Source: Pseudomonas sp. MWU15-20650 (lineage in GTDB: Bacteria; Pseudomonadota; Gammaproteobacteria; Pseudomonadales; Pseudomonadaceae). Taken from it: DNA of 63,528 nucleotides. Shown one piece after another: positions 8,522-17,932 of the stretch. A program made the position numbers and the translations under genes. The number at the start of each line of letters is the position of its first letter. The first letter of the stretch is position 1. The stretch lies in assembly GCF_023242475.1 (NCBI RefSeq), contig NZ_JALJFG010000038.1, positions 1-63,528 of the forward strand, read 5' to 3'. The notes under the pieces are model-generated. The model did not search any database. It was not told where the DNA came from and saw only the letters and a list, made by a program, of their open reading frames with translations.

Positions 8522-8546
8522 CCGGCCGGCTCAGGCCACCGGCCGG
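8522..8546. terminator. GC-rich hairpin between convergent genes
   Basis: CCGGCCGG at 8522-8529 and again at 8539-8546 (a palindromic octamer) pair around a 9-nt loop between the ends of the phosphodiesterase and sthA genes. There is no clear T-run, so it may be a weak terminator or only a mRNA 3'-end stabiliser. Confidence 0.4.
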
Positions 8547-8552
8547 AGCCGC

Positions 8553-9947
8553 TCAAAAAAGCCGGTTGAGGCCGTCGTAGGCCGCTACCCGATAGGCTTC
8601 GGCCATGGTCGGGTAGTTGAACGTGGTGTTCACAAAGTACTTGAGGGTATTGTGCTCACCCGGCTGGTTCATGATCGCCTGGCCGATGTGCACAATCTCC
8701 GAGGCCTGGTAGCCGAAGCAATGCACGCCGAGGACTTCCAGGGTTTCACGGTGGAACAGGATCTTCAGCATGCCTTGCGGCTCACCGGCGATCTGCGCAC
8801 GCGCCATGCTCTTGAAGAACGCCTTGCCCACTTCGTAAGGGACCTTGGCCTTGGTCAGTTCGTGTTCGTTCTTGCCGATCGAGCTGATCTCCGGAATGGT
8901 GTAGATCCCGGTGGGCACGTCGTTCACGTAGCGCCAGCTGCCATTGTCGACAATGCTGCCGGCCGCCGAACGGCCCTGGTCATGGGCGGCGCTGGCCAGG
9001 CTTGGCCAACCGATCACATCACCGGCACCGTAGATGTTCGGCACGCAGGTTCGGTAGTTTTCGTCCACTTCGATCTGGCCACGGCTGTTGACCTTGACCC
9101 CGATGTTTTCCATGCCCAGCTTGTCGGTGTTGCCAGTACGGCCGTTGCACCACAGCAAGGCGTCGGCCTTGATCTTCTTGCCGGACTTGAGGTGCAGGAT
9201 CACACCGTTATCCAGGCCCTCGACCCGCTCGTACTCTTCGTTGTGGCGCACGGTGATGTTGTTGTTGCTGAAGTGATAGCTCAACGCCTGGGAGATTTCC
9301 GAGTCGAGGAAGCTCAACAACTGGTCACGGTTATCGACCAGCTCCACCAGCACACCCAGGCCGCTGAAGATCGAGGCGTATTCACAGCCGATCACGCCGG
9401 CGCCATAGATGATCAGTTTGCGCGGGGTATGGCCCAGGCTGAGGATGGTGTCGCTATCGTAGATACGCGGGTGGTGGAAATCGATATCGGCGGGGCGATA
9501 CGGGCGCGAACCAGTGGCAATAATGATGTGCTTGGCTACCAGCTTCTCGACCACACCGTTGGAGCACACCACTTCGACGGTTTGCTCGTCGGCGAAGCTG
9601 CCGGTGCCGAAGAACAGGTCGACTCGGTTACGGGCGTAGTAGCCGGTACGCGAAGCCACTTGTTTGGAGATGACTTTTTCTGCGCTTTTCAGCACGTCCG
9701 GGAACGAGAACCAACGCGGCTCACCAATCGCCCGGAACATCGGGTTGGTGTTGAACTGCATGATCTGTCGGACTGAGTGACGCAAAGCCTTGGACGGGAT
9801 GGTACCCAGGTGGGTGCAGTTACCGCCGACCTGGCGACGGCTATCGACCATCGCCACCTTGCGCCCTGCCTTCGCGGCATTCATCGCCGCACCTTCTCCA
9901 GCTGGGCCTGAACCCAGTACCACCACGTCGTAGTTGTAGACAGCCAT
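8553..9947 (-). CDS. sthA: Soluble pyridine nucleotide transhydrogenase
   Basis: FAD flavoprotein that balances NADPH and NADH in the cytosol. The 464 residues match the family length. The FAD-binding GSGPAGEG is at residues 12-19. At the site where related disulfide reductases have CxxxxC, this protein reads C44-THLG-T49, i.e. the second cysteine is Thr, a hallmark of SthA versus lipoamide or glutathione reductases. A second nucleotide-binding GAGVIGCEYA and the C-terminal dimerisation domain are present. The gene stands alone, divergent from the MFS gene. Confidence 0.96.
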   Translation of the reverse strand: MAVYNYDVVVLGSGPAGEGAAMNAAKAGRKVAMVDSRRQVGGNCTHLGTIPSKALRHSVRQIMQFNTNPMFRAIGEPRWFSFPDVLKSAEKVISKQVASRTGYYARNRVDLFFGTGSFADEQTVEVVCSNGVVEKLVAKHIIIATGSRPYRPADIDFHHPRIYDSDTILSLGHTPRKLIIYGAGVIGCEYASIFSGLGVLVELVDNRDQLLSFLDSEISQALSYHFSNNNITVRHNEEYERVEGLDNGVILHLKSGKKIKADALLWCNGRTGNTDKLGMENIGVKVNSRGQIEVDENYRTCVPNIYGAGDVIGWPSLASAAHDQGRSAAGSIVDNGSWRYVNDVPTGIYTIPEISSIGKNEHELTKAKVPYEVGKAFFKSMARAQIAGEPQGMLKILFHRETLEVLGVHCFGYQASEIVHIGQAIMNQPGEHNTLKYFVNTTFNYPTMAEAYRVAAYDGLNRLF

Positions 9948-10454
9948 GCGTACTCCTCAGAACAGGCCAGGCGCACGGTTGGACGCCTGGCTAAATCATG
10001 CCGCGGCCAGCGGTCATGAAGGACAATTTGGCTCAAGTGTGTGAACCGGGGCACAGTCTATATAAGGCTCAACGCCGCGCACATTAACCCTTGGTCGCGT
10101 CGTAGGCCAGTCTTGCCTTTATTACAGGCACAGGAAACCGGCATTACACGGCTGACACGCACCCTCGCAGGACGGGCCATTATGCGGCATGTGGTTTTCT
10201 GTTTAATGATGATTTTTCGGTGGACGCACCTGGGTATCTGGCTATCACCGAAGGGCCTGTCAAACGACCTGCGCAACAGCCTACTCAGGTAGCCCTGCGA
10301 CAAACGGTCAGCTTGCTATCGGTTTCTATTGCCTGTAGTGGCTAATACACATATGGTTACAATACTGTTCAGCGACGCCTCGCGGCAAGACTTTGCAGCA
10401 AGGACGACCCGTGACCAGGGACTACCAATAAGATAGATAGAATGAGTGCATGAC
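9948..10454. other. 507-bp divergent intergenic region, sthA / MFS symporter
   Basis: No convincing gene. Short open frames here have no start signals or recognisable product. Composition becomes A/T-richer near 10190-10220 and 10330-10370. A possible promoter for the MFS gene is TTGCCT at 10330-10335 with TATGGT 17 bp later (weak). Another A/T-rich TATATAAG at 10060-10067 could contribute to the sthA promoter on the other strand. Confidence 0.4.
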
Positions 10455-11756
10455 ATGTCCACTTCAACGGGCAAAGGCAGGGCGATCTTTCGCGTTGTCA
10501 GCGGTAACTTCCTCGAAATGTTCGATTTCATGGTCTACGGCTTCTATGCCACGGCCATCGCCAAGACGTTCTTCCCTTCCGACAGCGCCTTTGCGTCCCT
10601 GATGCTGTCCCTGGCAACCTTCGGCGCCGGGTTTCTGATGCGGCCGCTGGGTGCGATCTTTCTCGGTGCCTACATCGACCGTCACGGCCGCAAGAAAGGG
10701 CTGGTCATCACCCTGGCCTTGATGGCCGCCGGCACCATCCTCATCGCCTGCGTGCCCGGCTATGCCACGCTGGGCGTGGCGGCACCGCTGATCGTGCTGT
10801 TTGGCCGCCTGCTGCAAGGCTTCTCCGCCGGTGTCGAGCTGGGCGGCGTGTCCGTGTACCTGGCCGAAATCGCCACACCCGGCCGCAAAGGCTTTTTCGT
10901 CAGTTGGCAGTCCGCCAGCCAACAGGCCGCCGTGGTATTCGCCGGCTTGCTCGGTGTGGGCTTGAACCACTGGCTGAGCCCGGAAGAGATGGGTGACTGG
11001 GGCTGGCGCGTACCGTTCCTGATCGGTTGCCTGATCGTGCCGGTGATTTTTGTGATTCGCCGCTCCCTGGAGGAAACCCCAGAGTTCCAGGCACGTAAAC
11101 ATCGCCCTACCCTGCAGGAAATCGTCCGTTCGATTGGCCAGAACTTCGGCATCGTGATCGCCGGCATGGCGCTGGTAGTCATGACCACGGTGTCGTTCTA
11201 CCTGATCACCGCGTACACCCCGACCTTCGGCAAGGCCGAACTGCACCTGTCGGACTTCGACGCACTGCTGGTGACGGTGTGCGTGGGGATCTCCAACTTT
11301 ATCTGGCTGCCGGTAATGGGTGCCGTGTCCGACAAGATCGGGCGCAAACCCCTGCTGCTCGGTGCGACCATTCTGGCGATCCTCACGGCCTACCCAGCGC
11401 TGTCGTGGTTGGTGGCCAACCCGAGCTTCAGCCATCTGCTGATTGTGCTGTTGTGGCTGTCGTTCCTGTACGGCTCGTACAACGGTGCGATGGTCGTGGC
11501 GCTGACCGAGATCATGCCGGTTGAAGTGCGTACCACCGGTTTCTCCCTGGCCTACAGCCTGGCGACAGCGACCTTTGGCGGGTTCACGCCAGCGGCCTGC
11601 ACTTACTTGATCCACGTGCTGGATAACAAGGCGGCACCGGGCATCTGGCTCAGTGGCGCAGCGGTGTTGGGCTTGATCGCCACACTGATCCTGTTCAAGG
11701 GCAATCGCCATGAATTGAGGACTGCGCAAGCCTCCGTGGTAGGTGGCGCCAGATAG
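10455..11756 (+). CDS. MFS transporter, metabolite:H+ symporter (citrate-type)
   Basis: The 433-residue inner-membrane protein has 12 predicted TM helices. The MFS motif A variant GAYIDRHGRKKG follows TM2, and its second copy SDKIGRKPLL follows TM8, as in the metabolite:H+ symporter (MHS) group. Overall it resembles CitA/TcuC tricarballylate-citrate symporters, so uptake of citrate or a similar di/tricarboxylate is likely but unproven. The ATG at 10455 is chosen; an in-frame GTG three codons earlier is possible. There is no catabolic gene beside it to confirm the substrate. Confidence 0.8.
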   Translation: MSTSTGKGRAIFRVVSGNFLEMFDFMVYGFYATAIAKTFFPSDSAFASLMLSLATFGAGFLMRPLGAIFLGAYIDRHGRKKGLVITLALMAAGTILIACVPGYATLGVAAPLIVLFGRLLQGFSAGVELGGVSVYLAEIATPGRKGFFVSWQSASQQAAVVFAGLLGVGLNHWLSPEEMGDWGWRVPFLIGCLIVPVIFVIRRSLEETPEFQARKHRPTLQEIVRSIGQNFGIVIAGMALVVMTTVSFYLITAYTPTFGKAELHLSDFDALLVTVCVGISNFIWLPVMGAVSDKIGRKPLLLGATILAILTAYPALSWLVANPSFSHLLIVLLWLSFLYGSYNGAMVVALTEIMPVEVRTTGFSLAYSLATATFGGFTPAACTYLIHVLDNKAAPGIWLSGAAVLGLIATLILFKGNRHELRTAQASVVGGAR

Positions 11757-11793
11757 GACGCTATCGCATACACAACCTTTGAAGGCAGTCATA

Positions 11794-11998
11794 TTCCCCT
11801 GGGGCGAGCGGGCTTGTCCCGCGTTGGGCTGCGCAGCAACCCCAAAACCTGGCGCGGAGTTCTTTCAGGAAAATTTCAGTGCCTTTACTGGGATTGCTTC
11901 GCAGCCCAACGTGGGCGGTACGACGATTCGACAAGCCCGCTCGCCACGACAGCCGATTTGTCACAGATTTTGCGTTCGACGGTCATTGCGTAGATACC
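11794..11998. repeat. Composite interspersed repeat (GC-rich type plus 56-bp core)
   Basis: Opposed copies of GCGAGCGGGCTTGTC (from 11804) and GACAAGCCCGCTCGCC (near 11930) enclose GTTGGGCTGCGCAGCAACCC-type hairpins. The right end (11942-11998) is the complement of a core also present at 20711-20766 and 63331-63386. Confidence 0.75.
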
Positions 11999-12042
11999 GA
12001 TGCTGCGATGAAGCAGTCCAACCACTACAAAACCCACAAGCA

Positions 12043-12076
12043 AAAAAAAAACGCCCCGACATGTCGGGGCGTTTTC
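12043..12076 (-). terminator. Rho-independent terminator of gap
   Basis: Perfect palindrome at 12051-12072 (ACGCCCCGAC then ATGTCGGGGCGT). On the minus strand it is followed by a run of ten T. It lies 20 bp after the gap stop codon. On the plus strand a short TTTT follows, so it may act weakly both ways. Confidence 0.92.
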
Positions 12077-12091
12077 ATTTACCGCTGGTGC

Positions 12092-13555
12092 TTAGCGTGG
12101 GAACGCAGGCGGGTTAACCCCAGCCATGTCTTCCATCACACGCACCACCTGGCAGCTGTAGCCGAACTCGTTGTCATACCACACGTACAGCACAACGCGG
12201 TTGTCCTGGGTAATGGTCGCTTCTGCGTCCACCACACCGGCGTGGCGCGAGCCAACGAAGTCGGTGGAGACCACTTCCTGCGAGTTGACGAAGTCGATTT
12301 GCTTATGCAGATCGGAGTGCAGCGCCATGTAGCGCAGGTACTCGTTCATCTCTTCACGGGTGGCGGCTTTCTCAAGGTTCAGGTTGAGAATGGCCATCGA
12401 CACGTTTGGCGTTGGAACGCGGATCGCGTTACCGGTCAGCTTGCCGGCCAGCTCAGGCAGGGCCTTGGCGGCAGCGGTAGCAGCACCGGTCTCGGTGATC
12501 ACCATGTTCAGCGCGGCGCTGCGACCACGGCGATCGCCCTTGTGGAAGTTGTCGATCAGGTTCTGGTCGTTGGTGTACGAGTGCACGGTTTCAACGTGAC
12601 CGTTAACGATGCCGAACTTGTCATTCACGGCCTTCAGCACCGGCACGATGGCGTTGGTGGTGCAGGACGCGGCGGACACGATCTTGTCGTCCGCGGTGAT
12701 TTCAGCGTGGTTGATACCGTGCACGATGTTCTTCAGCTTGCCTTTGCCAGGCGCGGTCAGAACAACGCGGTCGATACCCGGGCAGGCCAGGTGCTGGCCC
12801 AGGCCCTCGGCATCACGCCATACGCCGGTGTTGTCCACCAGCAGAGCGTCCTTGATACCGTACTGGGTGTAATCCACCTCGGACGGGTTCTTCGCGTAGA
12901 TCACCTGGATCAGGTTACCGTTGGCGGTGATGGTGTTGTTTTCTTCGTCGATGACGATGGTGCCGTTGAACGGACCGTGTACCGAATCGCGACGCAAGAG
13001 GCTTGCGCGCTTGGTCAGGTCGTTTTCCGCACCTTTACGAACCACGATGGCACGCAGGCGCAGGCCGTCGCCACCACCGGTTTTTTCGATCAGGATGCGC
13101 GCCAGCAGGCGGCCAATACGACCAAAGCCGTACAGCACGACGTCGGTGCCTTTGCGGGCAGCAGCGTTTTGCTGGCCAACCACCTCAGCCATTTCCTCAC
13201 GCACGAACTGCTCGGCGCTACGGCCATTGCCTTCGTTGCGGTATTTGTAGGCCAACTTGCCCAGGTCTACCGAAGCCGCGCCGAGCTTGAGCTCGCTCAT
13301 GGCTTTAAGCAGAGGGAATGTTTCGTGGACGGAGAGTTCGCTGTCGTCGGCAGAGCGATGGCGAGCAAAGCGGTGGGCTTTGAGAATCGCGATGACAGAC
13401 TGGTTGATCAGGCTGCGGCCATAGATCGAGCTCACCACATTGTTATTGCGGTACAGCTGACCGATAAGCGGAATCATCGCTTCAGCGAGCGCTTCACGGT
13501 CGATCCATTCACCAAGACACTGGTCGGGCTTCTGAGTCACGGGAACCTTCCACAT
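12092..13555 (-). CDS. gap: Glyceraldehyde-3-phosphate dehydrogenase, long N-terminal form
   Basis: Interconverts glyceraldehyde-3-phosphate and 1,3-bisphosphoglycerate. The 487-residue product is about 130-150 residues longer than classical GAPDH. The extra N-terminal part (residues 1-135, with QLYRNNNVVSSIYGRSLIN) is typical of the Pseudomonas gap gene located next to mfd. The NAD(P)-binding motif VLYGFGRIGRL is at about 140-150, and the catalytic cysteine is C298 in SAASCTTN. ATG 13555 gives the commonly annotated length. GTG 13540 has a better Shine-Dalgarno (GGAAGG, 5 bp spacing) and would give 482 residues. A strong terminator follows. Divergent from mfd. Confidence 0.93.
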   Translation of the reverse strand: MWKVPVTQKPDQCLGEWIDREALAEAMIPLIGQLYRNNNVVSSIYGRSLINQSVIAILKAHRFARHRSADDSELSVHETFPLLKAMSELKLGAASVDLGKLAYKYRNEGNGRSAEQFVREEMAEVVGQQNAAARKGTDVVLYGFGRIGRLLARILIEKTGGGDGLRLRAIVVRKGAENDLTKRASLLRRDSVHGPFNGTIVIDEENNTITANGNLIQVIYAKNPSEVDYTQYGIKDALLVDNTGVWRDAEGLGQHLACPGIDRVVLTAPGKGKLKNIVHGINHAEITADDKIVSAASCTTNAIVPVLKAVNDKFGIVNGHVETVHSYTNDQNLIDNFHKGDRRGRSAALNMVITETGAATAAAKALPELAGKLTGNAIRVPTPNVSMAILNLNLEKAATREEMNEYLRYMALHSDLHKQIDFVNSQEVVSTDFVGSRHAGVVDAEATITQDNRVVLYVWYDNEFGYSCQVVRVMEDMAGVNPPAFPR

Positions 13556-13895
13556 GTAGGGGCAGAAAAAAGGGGCTACATTATGCCGCCCGACCGCCCT
13601 CGGAGCAATGCGCGTCCGGCAACAAAAAGTGCTTGCGAAAAACTGACACCCCGCTACAGCCCAGTAAATACGCGGGTTCCAGAAGGCCACCCAGCAAGCC
13701 GCAACGGCAACTTGTCCGTAACCCTCCGAAATATCCAGGCGAAATAGCACTACATATTGAGTCAAAACACCGCATTGTTTGTCTTAGCCACTACATTTCC
13801 TACAAACCGTAATAGGCACAGTCAGCAACTGACAGGCGGCACCTTGGGCCGTTACAATTACCGACTTTGTCGCAACGCTTGGAGCTCAACCTTCC
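13556..13895. other. 340-bp divergent region gap / mfd
   Basis: Contains no supported gene. It must hold the promoters of gap (leftward) and mfd (rightward). A/T-rich stretches at about 13741-13770 and 13790-13815 are candidates, but I find no well-spaced -35/-10 pair to name. Confidence 0.4.
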
Positions 13896-16800
13896 GTGCC
13901 CGTTCTGCGTCTACCGCTTCTCCCTGCCGCGGCAGGTAAACAGCACTGGGGCAACTTGCCCGGTGCCGCCCTGAGCCTGGCGATTGCCGAGGCTGCCAGT
14001 GCAGCCAAGCGCTTCACCCTGCTGCTCACCGCCGATAGTCAAAGCGCCGAGCGGCTGGAGCAGGAGCTGAGCTTCTTCGCGCCCGATTTGCCGGTGCTGC
14101 ATTTTCCCGACTGGGAAACCCTGCCCTACGACCTGTTCTCGCCGCACCAGGACATCATTTCCCAGCGCATCGCCAGCCTGTACCGCTTGCCGGAACTGGC
14201 CCACGGTGTGCTGGTGGTGCCGATCACCACCGCCCTGCATCGCCTGGCGCCAACCAAGTTCCTGCTCGGCAGCAGCCTGGTGCTGGACGTCGGCCAGAAG
14301 CTCGACGTAGAACAGATGCGCACGCGCCTGGAAGCCAGCGGCTACCGCTGTGTCGACACGGTGTACGAGCACGGTGAGTTCGCGGTGCGCGGAGCCTTGA
14401 TCGACCTGTTCCCGATGGGCAGCAAGTTGCCGTACCGCATCGACCTGTTCGATGACGAAATCGAGACCCTGCGCACCTTCGATCCGGAGAACCAACGCTC
14501 CATCGATAAAGTCGATTCGATCAAGCTGCTGCCGGCACGGGAATTCCCACTGCAAAAAGACGCGGTCACGCGCTTCAAGGCGCGCTTTCGCGAACGCTTT
14601 GACGTGGATTTCCGTCGCTGCCCGATCTTCCAGGATCTGAGCAGCGGGATTACACCGGCGGGTATCGAGTACTACCTGCCATTGTTCTTCGATGAAACCT
14701 CCACCCTCTTCGATTACCTGCCGCAAGACACCCAAGTGTTCTCGCTGCCGGGCATCGAGCAGGCCGCGGAAAATTTCTGGAACGACGTGCGCAACCGCTA
14801 TGAAGAGCGCCGCGTCGACCCCTCCCGGCCTTTATTACCGCCTGCCGAACTCTTCCTGCCGGTGGAAGACTGCTTTGCCCGCCTGAAAAATTGGCCGCGC
14901 GTGGTCGCCAGCCAACAGGACGTGGAGGCCGGCAGTGGCCGCGAACGCTTCCCTGCGCAGACGCTGCCGAACCTGGCGATTGAAGCCAAGGCCAACCAGC
15001 CGCTGGAAGCGCTGTCCAGCTTCCTCGGCGATTTCCCGGGCCGTGTGTTGTTTACCGCCGAATCCGCCGGGCGTCGCGAAGTGCTGCTGGAGTTGCTCGA
15101 GCGCCTGAAGCTGCGTCCGAAAACCGTCGACAGCTGGCCGGACTTTGTCGCCAGCAAGGAACGCCTGGCGATCACCATCGCACCGCTGGATGAAGGCTTG
15201 CTGCTGGAAGACCCAGCCCTGGCCCTGATCGCCGAGAGCCCGCTGTTCGGCCAACGCGTGATGCAGCGCCGTCGCCGCGAAAAACGCGCCGATGCCAATA
15301 ACGATGCGGTGATCAAAAACCTGACTGAACTGCGTGAAGGCGCGCCGGTGGTGCATATTGACCACGGTGTCGGCCGTTACCTGGGCCTGCAGACCCTGGA
15401 AATCGACAACCAGGCCGCCGAATTCCTCACCATGGAATACGCCGAGGGCGCCAAGCTGTATGTGCCGGTGGCCAACCTGCACCTGATCGCACGCTATACC
15501 GGCAGCGACGACGCCCTGGCGCCGTTGCACCGCCTGGGCTCCGAGACCTGGCAGAAAGCCAAGCGCAAGGCTGCCGAGCAGGTGCGCGACGTCGCTGCCG
15601 AATTGCTCGACATCTATGCCCGTCGTGCGGCGCGCGAAGGTTACGCCTTCGCCGACCCAAAAGCCGACTACGCCACCTTCAGCGCCGGCTTCGCCTTCGA
15701 AGAAACCCCAGACCAGCAAACCACCATCGAAGCGGTACGCGCCGACATGCTCGCGCCCAAGCCGATGGACCGCCTGGTGTGCGGCGACGTGGGCTTCGGC
15801 AAAACCGAAGTGGCCATGCGCGCCGCCTTCATTGCGGTGCACGGCGGCAAACAAGTCGCGATCCTGGTGCCGACCACCTTGCTCGCCCAGCAGCACTACA
15901 ACAGTTTCCGCGACCGCTTTGCAGACTGGCCGGTGACCGTGGAAGTGATGAGCCGCTTCAAATCGGCCAAGGAAGTCAATGCGGCCGTCGCCGACCTCGC
16001 CGAAGGCAAGATCGACATCGTCATCGGTACGCACAAGCTGTTGTCGGACGATGTGAAGATCAAGAACCTGGGCCTGGTGATCATCGACGAAGAACACCGT
16101 TTCGGGGTGCGCCAGAAAGAACAGCTCAAGGCCCTGCGCAGTGAAGTCGACATCCTGACCCTCACCGCCACGCCCATTCCGCGCACGCTGAACATGGCGG
16201 TGTCGGGCATGCGTGACCTGTCGATCATCGCCACGCCGCCGGCCCGTCGTTTGTCGGTGCGCACCTTCGTGATGGAGCAGAACAAAAGCACGGTCAAGGA
16301 AGCCCTGCTGCGCGAATTGCTGCGTGGCGGCCAGGTGTACTACCTGCACAACGACGTGAAAACCATCGAGAAATGCGCCGCCGACCTCGCCGAGTTGGTG
16401 CCGGAAGCGCGGATCGCCATCGGCCATGGGCAGATGCGCGAACGTGACCTCGAACAAGTCATGAGCGATTTCTATCACAAGCGCTTCAATGTGCTGATCG
16501 CCTCGACCATCATCGAGACCGGTATCGACGTACCGAGCGCCAACACCATCATCATCGAGCGCGCCGACAAGTTCGGCCTGGCGCAACTGCACCAGTTGCG
16601 TGGCCGGGTCGGTCGCAGTCACCACCAGGCGTACGCCTACTTGCTGACGCCGCCACGCCAACAGATTACCGGTGACGCCGAAAAGCGCCTGGAAGCCATT
16701 GCCAATACCCAGGACCTCGGTGCCGGTTTTGTACTGGCCACCAACGACCTGGAAATCCGCGGTGCGGGTGAATTGCTCGGCGATGGCCAAAGCGGGCAGA

Positions 16801-17345
16801 TCCAGGCCGTGGGGTTCACCCTGTATATGGAGATGCTCGAGCGCGCGGTGAAAGCCATCCGTAAAGGCGAGCAACCGAACCTCGACCAACCGCTGGGTGG
16901 CGGCCCGGAAATCAACCTGCGGTTGCCGGCCTTGATTCCCGAAGACTACCTGCCAGACGTGCACGCGCGGTTGATCCTGTACAAGCGCATCGCCTCGGCC
17001 ACCGACGAAGAGGGCCTCAAGGACCTGCAAGTGGAGATGATCGACCGCTTCGGCCTGTTGCCGGAACCGACCAAGAACCTGGTGCGCCTGACCCTGCTCA
17101 AATTGCAGGCCGAGCAACTGGGTATAAAGAAAGTCGACGCCGGGCCGCAGGGCGGGCGTATCGAATTCGAGGCGCAGACGCCGGTGGACCCGTTGGTGCT
17201 GATCAAGCTGATCCAGGGCCAACCCAACCGCTACAAGTTCGAAGGGGCTACGCTGTTCAAGTTCATGGTGCCGATGGAACGTGCCGAAGAACGCTTTAAC
17301 ACCCTGGAGGCGTTGTTTGAGCGCCTCATCCCGAAATCCGCTTGA
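13896..17345 (+). CDS. mfd: Transcription-repair coupling factor Mfd
   Basis: DNA translocase that removes RNA polymerase stalled at lesions and recruits UvrA. The 1149-residue product has a UvrB-homology region in the N-terminal third (residues about 1-350), an RNA polymerase-interacting domain around 480-550, a RecG-like helicase core with Walker A GDVGFGKTE near residue 630 and DEEH near 730, and the C-terminal TRCF domain. Translation starts at GTG 13896 with TTGGAGC upstream. It is followed 11 bp after its stop by csiV on the same strand. Confidence 0.97.
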   Translation: MPVLRLPLLPAAAGKQHWGNLPGAALSLAIAEAASAAKRFTLLLTADSQSAERLEQELSFFAPDLPVLHFPDWETLPYDLFSPHQDIISQRIASLYRLPELAHGVLVVPITTALHRLAPTKFLLGSSLVLDVGQKLDVEQMRTRLEASGYRCVDTVYEHGEFAVRGALIDLFPMGSKLPYRIDLFDDEIETLRTFDPENQRSIDKVDSIKLLPAREFPLQKDAVTRFKARFRERFDVDFRRCPIFQDLSSGITPAGIEYYLPLFFDETSTLFDYLPQDTQVFSLPGIEQAAENFWNDVRNRYEERRVDPSRPLLPPAELFLPVEDCFARLKNWPRVVASQQDVEAGSGRERFPAQTLPNLAIEAKANQPLEALSSFLGDFPGRVLFTAESAGRREVLLELLERLKLRPKTVDSWPDFVASKERLAITIAPLDEGLLLEDPALALIAESPLFGQRVMQRRRREKRADANNDAVIKNLTELREGAPVVHIDHGVGRYLGLQTLEIDNQAAEFLTMEYAEGAKLYVPVANLHLIARYTGSDDALAPLHRLGSETWQKAKRKAAEQVRDVAAELLDIYARRAAREGYAFADPKADYATFSAGFAFEETPDQQTTIEAVRADMLAPKPMDRLVCGDVGFGKTEVAMRAAFIAVHGGKQVAILVPTTLLAQQHYNSFRDRFADWPVTVEVMSRFKSAKEVNAAVADLAEGKIDIVIGTHKLLSDDVKIKNLGLVIIDEEHRFGVRQKEQLKALRSEVDILTLTATPIPRTLNMAVSGMRDLSIIATPPARRLSVRTFVMEQNKSTVKEALLRELLRGGQVYYLHNDVKTIEKCAADLAELVPEARIAIGHGQMRERDLEQVMSDFYHKRFNVLIASTIIETGIDVPSANTIIIERADKFGLAQLHQLRGRVGRSHHQAYAYLLTPPRQQITGDAEKRLEAIANTQDLGAGFVLATNDLEIRGAGELLGDGQSGQIQAVGFTLYMEMLERAVKAIRKGEQPNLDQPLGGGPEINLRLPALIPEDYLPDVHARLILYKRIASATDEEGLKDLQVEMIDRFGLLPEPTKNLVRLTLLKLQAEQLGIKKVDAGPQGGRIEFEAQTPVDPLVLIKLIQGQPNRYKFEGATLFKFMVPMERAEERFNTLEALFERLIPKSA

Positions 17346-17356
17346 AGGACGCCCCC

Positions 17357-17923
17357 ATGCGCCTGTTCCGCACTCTGAGCCTGTTGTTGGTGGTACTCGC
17401 GCCGTCGGCATTTGCCGACAGCCTGTACCAGGTGGAAATGATCCTGGTGCGCCAGAATGCGGAGCCGATGCTCAACAGCCGCGCCGCGCCGGAAAACTGG
17501 GATGCCGGGGCGCAGCGCCTGGGCAACCAGATGAGCCCGCCGCGCCTTGGCAATATCGTCGACAAGCTCAACGCCGACTCCAGCTACACCGTGCTCGCGC
17601 ACAAAGCCTGGGAGCAGAACCTCGGTGAGCAACCGGTCAAGATCGCCATCACCGACGGCCAGGAGCAGTTCGGCCAGTTTCCGATCGAGGGCGTCCTGAA
17701 CCTGCAACTGGGGCGTTTCACTGATATCGATGCGGACTTCTGGATCAACCAGTTCGACAGCAACGGCAGCGTGATCGCCAGCGAACACCTGGCCCAGAAA
17801 GACGTGCGCACCAAGAACAACCAGCTCAATTATCTGGATGGCGGGCATTTGGCGCTGCTGATCAAGATCACTTCGCTGACCGCCAAGCCACCCAGCACGC
17901 CACCGCCTGATATTCAGGACTGA
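17357..17923 (+). CDS. csiV: CsiV-like periplasmic protein
   Basis: The 188-residue exported protein has a signal peptide at residues 1-20 or so (MRLFRTLSLLLVVLAPSAFA, cut before DSLYQ). It matches the CsiV family, named for a Vibrio cholerae peptidoglycan-binding protein that responds to D-amino acids, and is a common neighbour of mfd in gammaproteobacteria. The body has short beta-rich segments and ends in a proline-rich tail (PPSTPPPDIQD). ATG 17357 is chosen because it begins the signal peptide and has GAAGGAC upstream. The helicase gene begins 9 bp after its stop, suggesting an mfd-csiV-helicase transcript. Confidence 0.8.
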   Translation: MRLFRTLSLLLVVLAPSAFADSLYQVEMILVRQNAEPMLNSRAAPENWDAGAQRLGNQMSPPRLGNIVDKLNADSSYTVLAHKAWEQNLGEQPVKIAITDGQEQFGQFPIEGVLNLQLGRFTDIDADFWINQFDSNGSVIASEHLAQKDVRTKNNQLNYLDGGHLALLIKITSLTAKPPSTPPPDIQD

Positions 17924-17932
17924 CCCAGCGCC

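Noticed and set aside
10041..10292. 83-codon open frame between sthA and the MFS gene
   Set aside because: Composition is not gene-like, no ribosome site, and the product has no recognisable feature.
14835..17411. 858-codon open frame antisense to mfd
   Set aside because: Arises from high-GC codon bias; mfd on the plus strand has complete family motifs.
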